This document shows positions 1 to 5,767 of a stretch of DNA of 6,683 nucleotides, one piece after another. The notes below the pieces were generated by a model. It was given only the letters and a program-made list of their open reading frames with translations. It did not search any database and was not told where the DNA came from. The stretch comes from an uncultured Alphaproteobacteria bacterium (GTDB taxonomy: Bacteria > Pseudomonadota > Alphaproteobacteria > Rhizobiales > Beijerinckiaceae): contig CALCZO010000130.1 of assembly GCA_937903315.1 (NCBI GenBank), forward strand, positions 1 to 6,683. Direction: 5' to 3'. Position numbers and translations under genes: made by a program. Each line of letters starts with the position of its first letter. The stretch's first letter is position 1.

Positions 1-989
1 TCTCGGGGTTTGTCATCGCCGAAGCGATCGAGACCTTCTATCGCGGCCGGGCCGGTGCCTTCCTGACCAACCGCGCAATCCGCATCTTTCCGCCGCTGTT
101 CGCCACGCTGGCGCTGAGCCTTGCTGTCTATGCCGCGCTGTTCCGCCTCGGTCCGGTGGCCAGCCCCGACGCGCTGGGCGCGGGCATGCTGGACGCCTCG
201 ATCCTGTCGCTGTCGAACATCGCCGGCAACATCGCGGCGATGGTGCCGGGGATGAAGATGCTCGGGTTCCGGGAGGACTTCACCTTCGTCGCCGTGGCGT
301 GGTCGATCCGGACCGAATTCCTGTTCTATTTCGTCATGGCAGCGGCGCTGCTGCTGCCGGGCCGCTGGTATCGCCCGGCGCTGGTGCTGATCGCGGTGGC
401 GGCCTCCATCGGCTTTGTCGTCCATATCGCCGGCAGGGGACCGGAGACGCTGCGGTTCGTGCCCTACTTCGTGTTCGGCGTGGCCGCCTACTACGCACTG
501 GCCGGCCAGCGGATCGCGCTCGGCCTCCTGACGCTGGCCAGCCTTGGCTGCGTCGTCGAATTCGCCACCTCGCCGGTGATGCAGATCCCGGCGCTGATCG
601 CGGCGTACGGGCCGATCCCGGTCGATGCGCGGTTTGCCCTGCTGGTGGGGCTGATGGCGGCGATCCCGCTGCTGGCGATCCTGTCCGCCGGGCGGTTCGA
701 GCGAATCGACCGCGTGCTGGGCGATCTGTCCTATCCGGTCTACCTCAACCATTGCGTCGTGCTGCCGGCAGTGCGCACGCTGCTGCCCGATCTCGGCATG
801 GCCGGGCTTGCGGCGGTCACGCTCTACGCGCTCGCCCTGTCCTATGTGATGTATGCGCTGATCGAGCCAGGCCTGATCGGCCTGCGCAACCGGGTGCGCC
901 GCGCCAGCACGGCAACGGCCGCGCCGGCCTTCATCCCCGCGACGGCAGCGAACGACAACCGTGGGCTCGCCCGTAAAATCCCGGCCTGA
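1..989 (+). CDS. Acyltransferase-3 family membrane acyltransferase, 5'-truncated by the window edge
   Basis: This is an integral inner-membrane enzyme of a family (OafA, ExoZ, NodX-like) that moves acetyl or other acyl groups onto surface or secreted glycans. The frame is open from base 3 with no start in context, so the N-terminus lies outside the window; a GTG at 156 is internal. The 328 visible residues begin SGFVIAE, followed by FLTNRAIRIFPPLF, the conserved stretch after the first helices. WSIRTEFLFY (300-329) matches the family's WSL-x-x-E-x-x-FY motif. LSYPVYLNH (726-752) is the usual near-C-terminal SYPxYLxH motif. Several hydrophobic helices lie between these. Family members are usually about 340-400 residues, so probably only some tens of residues are missing, including the N-terminal catalytic His region. 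The C-terminus is a short hydrophilic Ala/Thr-rich tail. It converges on the homoserine dehydrogenase gene. The acceptor is unknown; exopolysaccharide or lipopolysaccharide is an inference from family and neighbours. Confidence 0.9.
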   Translation, partial: SGFVIAEAIETFYRGRAGAFLTNRAIRIFPPLFATLALSLAVYAALFRLGPVASPDALGAGMLDASILSLSNIAGNIAAMVPGMKMLGFREDFTFVAVAWSIRTEFLFYFVMAAALLLPGRWYRPALVLIAVAASIGFVVHIAGRGPETLRFVPYFVFGVAAYYALAGQRIALGLLTLASLGCVVEFATSPVMQIPALIAAYGPIPVDARFALLVGLMAAIPLLAILSAGRFERIDRVLGDLSYPVYLNHCVVLPAVRTLLPDLGMAGLAAVTLYALALSYVMYALIEPGLIGLRNRVRRASTATAAPAFIPATAANDNRGLARKIPA

Positions 990-991
990 CC

Positions 992-2293
992 CTAGCGCTC
1001 GATGCGGATCGACTGCGGCTCTCCGTCCAGCACGCCGTCGGCGGCGATGCGGGCCAGCGCCTCGCGCAACGTCGATTCGTGCGTGGCATAGGTGATCAGA
1101 ACCACCGGCACGGACGGCACATCCCTGGCACGGTCGCGGCCGCCCTTCTGCAGGATGCTTTCGAGGCTGATGCCCTTTTCCGCCATGCGGGTGGCGATGG
1201 TCGCAGCCGCGCCCGGCTTGTCCTTGACCTGAAGACGGATGTAGTAGCCGCCCTCGTGCTCGCGCATCGGCGCCTGAACCAGCTTGACGAGTTCGCCCGC
1301 CGGGCGCCCGAAGGTGGCGACCCGCGCGCCGCGCGCGATGTCGACGATATCGCCGACCACCGCGCTGCCGGTGGCGCCACCGCCCGCACCGGGGCCGACG
1401 AAGGTCAGTTCGCCAACCGGATCGGCGAGGACGGAGACAGCGTTGAGCACGCCCATCACCTGCGCCAGCTGCGAGGTTTTCGGCACCATTGTCGGGTGCA
1501 CGCGCTGTTCAACGCCCTGCGCGGTGCGTTCGGCGACGCCGAGCAGCTTGATGCGGAAGCCGAGTTCATCGGCCATCTTCAGATCGAGCGGGGTGACGCC
1601 GGAAATGCCCTCGACATAGACGGCATCGGCATCGACCTCGGTGCCGAAGGCGAGCGACGTCAGCAGCGACAGCTTGTGGGCGGTATCGAACCCCTCGACG
1701 TCGAAGGTCGGGTCGGCCTCGGCATAGCCGAGCCGCTGGGCGTCCTTGAGGCATTCGGCGAAGGTCAGGCCCTCGGCTTCCATCCGGCTGAGGATGTAGT
1801 TGCAGGTGCCGTTCATGATGCCGGAGACGCGGTGGATGCGGTTGCCGACCAGCGCTTCCTTCAGCGCCTTGATCACCGGAATGCCGCCGGCAGCCGCCGG
1901 CTCGAAGCTGATGGCGACGCCATGCGCATCGGCAAGGCGGGCCAGTTCCGCGCCATGCCTGGCGAGCAGTGCCTTGTTGGCCGTGACCACCGGCTTGCGC
2001 GATTTCAGAGCGGTCTTGACCGCCTCATGGGCCGCTCCTTCCGCCCCGCCGATCGTCTCGACGAACACGTCGATCCTGTCGGAGGCGGCCAGCGTCACCG
2101 GATTGTCGAACCAGACATAGCCCGACAGATCGAGACCGCGGGCGCGGGACCGATCACGCGAGGCGACGGCGGTGACGGTGATCGGCCGGCCGGCGGCGCT
2201 CGCCAGTTCCGACGCGCGTGTGGTCAGAATGGTCAGCGCACCGATGCCGACCGTGCCCAACCCTGCGATGCCAACCCGAAGCGCGTCTGCCAT
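992..2293 (-). CDS. hom: Homoserine dehydrogenase (NAD(P)-dependent, with C-terminal ACT domain)
   Basis: It catalyses the reversible NAD(P)H-dependent reduction of aspartate semialdehyde to homoserine, the branch point to threonine and methionine, in the cytoplasm. The 433 residues match the usual length of the monofunctional ACT-containing form; there is no aspartokinase domain. In order: a Rossmann nucleotide-binding loop GLGTVG (11-16); TANKALL (104-110), with the family's conserved Lys107; GIMNGTCNYIL (158-168); and the substrate/catalytic region LGYAEADPTFDVEGFD (188-203) continuing to Lys207, in which Glu192, Asp203 and Lys207 sit at the expected catalytic positions. GPGAGGGATGSAVVGDI spans 300-316. 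An ACT domain (about 350-425) suggests allosteric feedback, typically by threonine. The ATG at 2293 is preceded by GGGGA six bases upstream, supporting this start. It lies about 100 bp downstream of the beta-helix gene on the same strand. I see no confident promoter in that gap, so read-through from upstream is possible. Confidence 0.97.
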   Translation of the reverse strand: MADALRVGIAGLGTVGIGALTILTTRASELASAAGRPITVTAVASRDRSRARGLDLSGYVWFDNPVTLAASDRIDVFVETIGGAEGAAHEAVKTALKSRKPVVTANKALLARHGAELARLADAHGVAISFEPAAAGGIPVIKALKEALVGNRIHRVSGIMNGTCNYILSRMEAEGLTFAECLKDAQRLGYAEADPTFDVEGFDTAHKLSLLTSLAFGTEVDADAVYVEGISGVTPLDLKMADELGFRIKLLGVAERTAQGVEQRVHPTMVPKTSQLAQVMGVLNAVSVLADPVGELTFVGPGAGGGATGSAVVGDIVDIARGARVATFGRPAGELVKLVQAPMREHEGGYYIRLQVKDKPGAAATIATRMAEKGISLESILQKGGRDRARDVPSVPVVLITYATHESTLREALARIAADGVLDGEPQSIRIER

Positions 2294-2393
2294 GACCTGT
2301 CCCCATGCTTGACGGGCCGGCCGCGCCGGTCCCCTCGCCCGCTGGATTAGCCGAGTGCGGCCGACGGGGAAAGGGGCAAACCGCCGCGCCGCG
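2294..2393. other. Short intergenic gap between the beta-helix gene and hom
   Basis: This 100-bp gap holds the ribosome binding site of hom (GGGGA, read on the minus strand, six bases before its ATG). A GC-rich inverted sequence (around 2312-2332, GCCGGC/GCCGGT arms) could form a weak hairpin, but no T-run follows it in either direction, so I do not call a terminator. I see no convincing -35/-10 pair. Confidence 0.5.
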
Positions 2394-3716
2394 TCAGCGC
2401 TGGAACACGGTCTGGGTGGCCGGCTCGATCTGCACCTTGTCGAACCCGGTCAGCGCACCGGTGAAGACATTGCCCCGGTCGACCAGCGGCGCGGTGGCCG
2501 CGACCATCAGGTCGATGCCGTTGCCGGACGCGTTGATCCGGGTGAAGCGATTGGAATCATTGGCTGTGCCGTTGAGCCAGACGCCGGTTTCGCGATTGCC
2601 GCGCGCCTCGACACCGCTGAAGGTGTTGTGCGAGGACCCCGACGAGATGCTGAGCCCGGTCTTGCCGGAATTGTTGACGATCAGGGTGGTGAACTCGTTC
2701 TTGCAGGCGCCGAACAGTTTCAGCCCGCGCCCGGCGGAGGCAATGCTTTTCAGCCCGCCAAGCCGCGAATCCGAGACGAAGGTGATGCCGATTCCAAAGC
2801 CGTTGGAATTGTTGACCGCGACATCGGTGATCTGCGCGCCGGAGATGTTGACGAACTTGATGCTGTTGGAATTGCCCTGCCAGCCGCTGCCGGTATCGTC
2901 GAGATCATGAAACCGGCCACCAAGGCACGGGCCGTAGACCTGACCGTAGCCAGACTGGCGGCTGAAGCCGTTTGAGCGGATCGACTCCACGAACGGATCA
3001 CGCAGGAAGGCGCAGGTCAGGCCGGTCGCACCGCCGCTGGCCTTGCGACCGTCGAACGACAGGTTGACGACCTTGACGCCGCGCACCAGCGCCAGCTTCG
3101 TGGCCGTCGCCGGCTGGGATGGGTTGATGGCAAACGGCAGCGGCCGCTTGAGCGTGACGCGCCCGCCCGCTGCGGACACGACCTCGACGAGGCAATCGCG
3201 GCGGTCGCGGTCATAGCCGGTGGCATTGGAAACGAGCAGGACATCGCCCGCCGCCAGCGCCGCGCCGCCGGACAGCGCCAGGGTGGTGGCCCCGAACGCT
3301 GCCGGTGCGGCAATCCGCTGGGCCTGCCCCCCCGATCCGCCACCGCGCAGGGCAAGGCAATCCATCCGGGCATTGCCGAGCGCGACAAAACCGGTGCCGC
3401 TGCCCTGCCCGATGACCGAGAACGGCGCGCCGCCGGGACGCAGCATGATGGTGCGGCTGACCGCGTGGCGGCCTGATATGTGGATCTCGACCGGGCGGCG
3501 TGCAGCGGCGGCGGCATTGGCGGCCTTGGCCAGCGCAGTCAGCGCCTCGGTGTCGTCGGTCTGGCCATCGCCGGCCGCGCCGAACTCCTTCGGCGACAGG
3601 CGCAGCGCGCCGCCGCCCCCCTCAGCCGGGGCCTGACGGCGCGGCGCCTCGCGGGCGAGTGCTCCGGTTGCCAGAACAAGCCCACCGACCACAACCGTGC
3701 GACGTGACAGCTTCAT
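2394..3716 (-). CDS. Exported right-handed parallel beta-helix (pectate-lyase-like) protein with Tat-type signal peptide
   Basis: This is a secreted or periplasmic protein of the pectin-lyase-like beta-helix fold. Such proteins commonly bind, cleave or epimerise polysaccharides, but the substrate cannot be read from sequence. From the ATG at 3716 it is 440 residues. That start is chosen because GGGAG lies shortly upstream and because it puts SRRTVVVGG at residues 4-12 with a hydrophobic stretch and an ALA cleavage site near residue 21. The frame is open upstream to 3773, but the added 19 residues would bury the signal. FGAAGDGQTDDTEAL (45-59) is the classic N-terminal cap motif of the pectate-lyase-3/GH28-like family. 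Residues about 130-210 (Ala/Gly-rich, then AGDVLLVSN and GGRVTLKRPLPF) look like a small inserted beta domain. Residues about 285-405 are short Asn/Gly/Ser-rich coils such as VNNSNGFGIGI, VNNSGKTGLSIS and NRETGVWLNG. Five cysteines (120, 175, 235, 264, 338) are present. No diagnostic lyase or hydrolase active-site motif was recognised. Confidence 0.85.
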   Translation of the reverse strand: MKLSRRTVVVGGLVLATGALAREAPRRQAPAEGGGGALRLSPKEFGAAGDGQTDDTEALTALAKAANAAAAARRPVEIHISGRHAVSRTIMLRPGGAPFSVIGQGSGTGFVALGNARMDCLALRGGGSGGQAQRIAAPAAFGATTLALSGGAALAAGDVLLVSNATGYDRDRRDCLVEVVSAAGGRVTLKRPLPFAINPSQPATATKLALVRGVKVVNLSFDGRKASGGATGLTCAFLRDPFVESIRSNGFSRQSGYGQVYGPCLGGRFHDLDDTGSGWQGNSNSIKFVNISGAQITDVAVNNSNGFGIGITFVSDSRLGGLKSIASAGRGLKLFGACKNEFTTLIVNNSGKTGLSISSGSSHNTFSGVEARGNRETGVWLNGTANDSNRFTRINASGNGIDLMVAATAPLVDRGNVFTGALTGFDKVQIEPATQTVFQR

Positions 3717-3729
3717 TGTCTTTCTCCCT
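3717..3729 (-). promoter_or_regulatory. Ribosome binding site fixing the start of the beta-helix gene
   Basis: Read on the minus strand the sequence is GAGGGAGAAAGACA directly before the ATG at 3716. The purine-rich GGGAG core lies about eight bases from that ATG. This decides in favour of the 3716 start over the upstream in-frame ATG at 3773. Confidence 0.7.
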
Positions 3730-3804
3730 CGGGCCCCCGAATCATCCCAACGAATGAAGCATTGATTTGGCAAAGAGAGGATGAATGAGGCCCGTATCCG
3801 GCGC

Positions 3805-3822
3805 GATCGGATGTTGCCGATC
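3805..3822. repeat. Inverted repeat GATCGG-N6-CCGATC, possible operator
   Basis: The six-base arms GATCGG (3805-3810) and CCGATC (3817-3822) are perfect reverse complements around ATGTTG. The length and spacing suit a homodimeric DNA-binding protein. The arms are GC-rich and short, so chance occurrence in this genome is quite possible. Confidence 0.4.
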
Positions 3823-3825
3823 CGT

Positions 3826-3841
3826 TGTCACTTCAGTGACA
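3826..3841. repeat. Palindrome TGTCACT-TC-AGTGACA, possible operator
   Basis: Seven-base arms flank a two-base centre, making a near-perfect 16-bp palindrome only three bases from the preceding inverted repeat. A run of five T follows directly (3842-3846), so it superficially resembles an intrinsic terminator on the + strand. No + strand gene ends nearby, so a protein-binding site is more likely. Relative to the tentative start of transcription near 3901 its centre would lie about 67 bases upstream, a plausible activator position; that part is inference. Confidence 0.5.
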
Positions 3842-3885
3842 TTTTTCGCCTATTTCTAGTGCGTCGTGCGTCTGCGCGGCTTTCA

Positions 3886-3894
3886 TGCTATCAT
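3886..3894 (+). promoter_or_regulatory. Possible extended -10 promoter for the type I secretion genes
   Basis: TGCTATCAT fits the extended -10 pattern TGnTATAAT with one mismatch in the hexamer, and would start transcription near 3901, about 30 bases before the ATG at 3932. The corresponding -35 position (about 3866-3871) shows no good match, so the call is tentative. TATCAT also lies inside a short palindrome, GCTATCATAGC (3887-3897). Confidence 0.3.
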
Positions 3895-3931
3895 AGCGCC
3901 TTATTCAATGACCTAACGTTCCGGGATCACG

Positions 3932-5767
3932 ATGCGCCAGTCGCCGGTTGATGCGGCCTTTGCCTCCATCCGCTCCAGTTTTGTCCACGTCGGTGTTTTT
4001 TCAAGCATTCTCAACCTGTTGATGCTGACAGGCTCGATCTACATGCTTCAGGTGTACGACCGCGTGCTGACCAGCCGGTCGGTGCCGACGCTGATCGGCC
4101 TGTCGATCCTGGCGCTGGCGGCTTTCGCACTTCAGGGGCTGGTCGACATGGTGCGCACGCGCATCCTCGCGCGCATGGCCGCACGGGTCGATGCGGCGAT
4201 TGCCCCGCTGGCGGCGGGTACGATCGTCGAACTGTCGCGGCGCGGCCTGCCGCCGGACCAGAGCATGCGCGCCACGCGTGATCTCGATTCGATCCGCAGT
4301 TTCATGGCTTCGACCGGGCCGACAGCGTTCATCGACATGCCGTTCATGCCGCTGTTCGTGCTCGCCTGCTTCCTGCTGCATCCGTGGCTTGGCATTTTGG
4401 CGATTGCCGGTGGTGCGGTCATCATTCTCCTGACGCTGCTGACCGAGGCCTGGAGCAAGGACCCGTCAGCCTCGATGGCGCGCAGCGCGTTCGAGCGGCA
4501 GATGCTGGCCGAAACGGGGCGTCGCAATGCCGATGTCATCGTGGCGATGGGACTGGAGAAGACGTTCACCAGTCGCTACATCGACGCCCACACGCGCCAT
4601 GTGCGCGACCTGATCAGCCTTTCGGACACCGCGTCTGGCATCGGCTCTGCGGTCAAGGTGTTCCGTTTCGCGCTGCAATCGGCGATCCTTGGCCTCGGTG
4701 CCTATCTCGCCATCCACGACCAGATGAGCCCCGGCGCGATGATTGCGGCCTCGATCCTGACCAGCCGCGCGCTGGCACCGATCGAGGTCGCCATCGCCAA
4801 CTGGAAGGGGTTCATCGCGGCGCGCGAGGCCTATCACCGCCTCAAGAAGAACCCGGCGCTGGCCGGGCCTGAACTTCCCGAGACCGAACTGCCGCCGCCG
4901 CAGAACAGCCTGACGGTGCAGGAACTCGTCGTGCTGCCGCCCAATTCGCAGAAGCCGGTGGTCAGCGGCGTGTCGTTCCGCCTCAACAAGGGCGATGCGC
5001 TCGGTCTGATCGGCCCGTCCGGCTCCGGCAAGTCGTCGCTGGCCAAGGCGCTGGTCGGCATCTGGCCCTCGGCGCGCGGAACGGTGCGCCTCGACGGCGC
5101 GCTGCTGACGCAATGGGACCCCGCGCTGATCGGCCGGTCGATCGGCTATCTGCCGCAGGATGTCGTGCTGTTCGACGGCACGATTGCCGAGAACATCGCA
5201 CGGTTGCAGCAGGACGCGAGTTCCGAAGCGATCATCGCCGCTGCGAAGGCCGCACGGGCCCATGATCTCATCGTATCGCTGCCCGAAGGCTACGAGACCC
5301 GCATCGGCGAAGGCGGCACGTCGCTTTCGGCCGGACAGCGCCAGCGGGTCGCACTCGCCCGCGCTTTTTTCGGCGATCCGTTCCTGATCGTGCTCGACGA
5401 ACCCAATTCCAACCTCGATTCAGACGGTGACGAGGCACTGGCCGAGGCGATCCGCGAGGCGCGGGCGCGCGGGGCGATCGTCATCATCGTGACGCACCGG
5501 CCGTCGGGGCTGGCGTCCGTTGGTCTCGCCGGGGCGATGCAGGCCGGGCAGATGAAAGCATTCGGACCGCGCGACGAGGTGCTGGAACAGGTGTTGCAGC
5601 GCAAACCGCAGACGCCGCCGCGTCCGGCCGCGCCGACGGCCTTTCCCGCGCCGCATTCGGCTGGCAGCACGGCAGCAGCACCGACCCAGCCGGCGGCGGC
5701 CGCACCGCAGCCGTTCGCCTCGCCCTTCCCTGCGCTTCGCACCGCGCCGAGGACGCGCAATTCATGA
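3932..5767 (+). CDS. Type I secretion system permease/ATPase (PrtD/AprD/PrsD-like ABC transporter)
   Basis: This is the inner-membrane ABC exporter of a type I secretion system, which energises one-step export of unfolded proteins with uncleaved C-terminal signals. It has 611 residues. The membrane domain has about six helices (near 20-42, 54-74, 131-150, 152-172, 243-262, 266-290) and the hallmark YMLQVYDRVLTSRSVPTL (37-54). There is no N-terminal C39 peptidase domain. The nucleotide-binding domain has Walker A GPSGSGKS (361-368), a Q-loop around LPQD (Gln409), signature LSAGQ (465-469), Walker B LIVLDE (485-490, catalytic Glu490), D-loop SNLD and H-loop His522, so it looks catalytically intact. 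After about residue 559 comes a roughly 52-residue Pro/Ala-rich tail not typical of the family core, whose members are mostly about 560-600 residues. The start ATG has only a weak GGGA five bases upstream. The stop overlaps the next gene's ATG. In rhizobia such proteins export glycanases and RTX proteins; no substrate gene is visible here. Confidence 0.95.
   Translation: MRQSPVDAAFASIRSSFVHVGVFSSILNLLMLTGSIYMLQVYDRVLTSRSVPTLIGLSILALAAFALQGLVDMVRTRILARMAARVDAAIAPLAAGTIVELSRRGLPPDQSMRATRDLDSIRSFMASTGPTAFIDMPFMPLFVLACFLLHPWLGILAIAGGAVIILLTLLTEAWSKDPSASMARSAFERQMLAETGRRNADVIVAMGLEKTFTSRYIDAHTRHVRDLISLSDTASGIGSAVKVFRFALQSAILGLGAYLAIHDQMSPGAMIAASILTSRALAPIEVAIANWKGFIAAREAYHRLKKNPALAGPELPETELPPPQNSLTVQELVVLPPNSQKPVVSGVSFRLNKGDALGLIGPSGSGKSSLAKALVGIWPSARGTVRLDGALLTQWDPALIGRSIGYLPQDVVLFDGTIAENIARLQQDASSEAIIAAAKAARAHDLIVSLPEGYETRIGEGGTSLSAGQRQRVALARAFFGDPFLIVLDEPNSNLDSDGDEALAEAIREARARGAIVIIVTHRPSGLASVGLAGAMQAGQMKAFGPRDEVLEQVLQRKPQTPPRPAAPTAFPAPHSAGSTAAAPTQPAAAAPQPFASPFPALRTAPRTRNS
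5749..5753 (+). promoter_or_regulatory. Ribosome binding site of the membrane fusion protein, inside the upstream gene
   Basis: GAGGA lies ten bases before the ATG at 5764, within the last codons of the ABC transporter gene. Together with the ATGA start/stop overlap it supports this start and suggests translational coupling of the two subunits. Confidence 0.6.

Larger units (their letters stand above)
3717..3931. promoter_or_regulatory. Divergent intergenic control region between the beta-helix gene and the type I secretion pair
   Basis: This 215-bp stretch is the only substantial non-coding DNA in the window and must carry promoters for both the leftward beta-helix gene and the rightward secretion genes, unless these are read from elsewhere. 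It is visibly less GC-rich than its flanks. It contains the inverted repeats at 3805-3822 and 3826-3841, a 7-bp tandem repeat (GTGCGTC twice, 3859-3872) and a possible extended -10 element at 3886-3894. I could not assign a regulator. No sigma-54 -24/-12 element was seen. Confidence 0.6.

Noticed and set aside
156..989. Starting the acyltransferase at the GTG at 156
   Set aside because: The frame stays open to the left edge and encodes conserved family sequence (SGFVIAE, then FLTNRAIRIFPPLF), so 156 is internal.
1079..2350. A 423-codon open frame on the + strand opposite homoserine dehydrogenase
   Set aside because: It lies wholly antisense to an unmistakable enzyme gene. Its translation is rich in Arg, Asp, Gly and His without domain character, as expected of an antisense frame in GC-rich DNA.
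2305..2975. Two overlapping + strand open frames (ends at 2910 and 2975) opposite the beta-helix gene
   Set aside because: Both are antisense shadows of the beta-helix coding sequence, with low-complexity translations and no plausible start signals.
3717..3773. A longer start for the beta-helix protein at the ATG at 3773
   Set aside because: It would place 19 polar residues before the twin-arginine leader. The ATG at 3716 has a strong purine-rich ribosome binding site.
3826..3841. NifA upstream activator site (TGT-N10-ACA)
   Set aside because: The loose pattern fits, but no -24/-12 sigma-54 promoter is seen on either side and no nitrogen-fixation gene is present.
3826..3846. Intrinsic terminator made of the palindrome followed by five T
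   Set aside because: The stem is short and AT-containing, and no + strand gene ends upstream of it. An operator is more likely.
3908..3916. Two-codon upstream open frame (ATG ACC TAA) in the exporter leader
   Set aside because: It has no ribosome binding site and is short enough to arise by chance.
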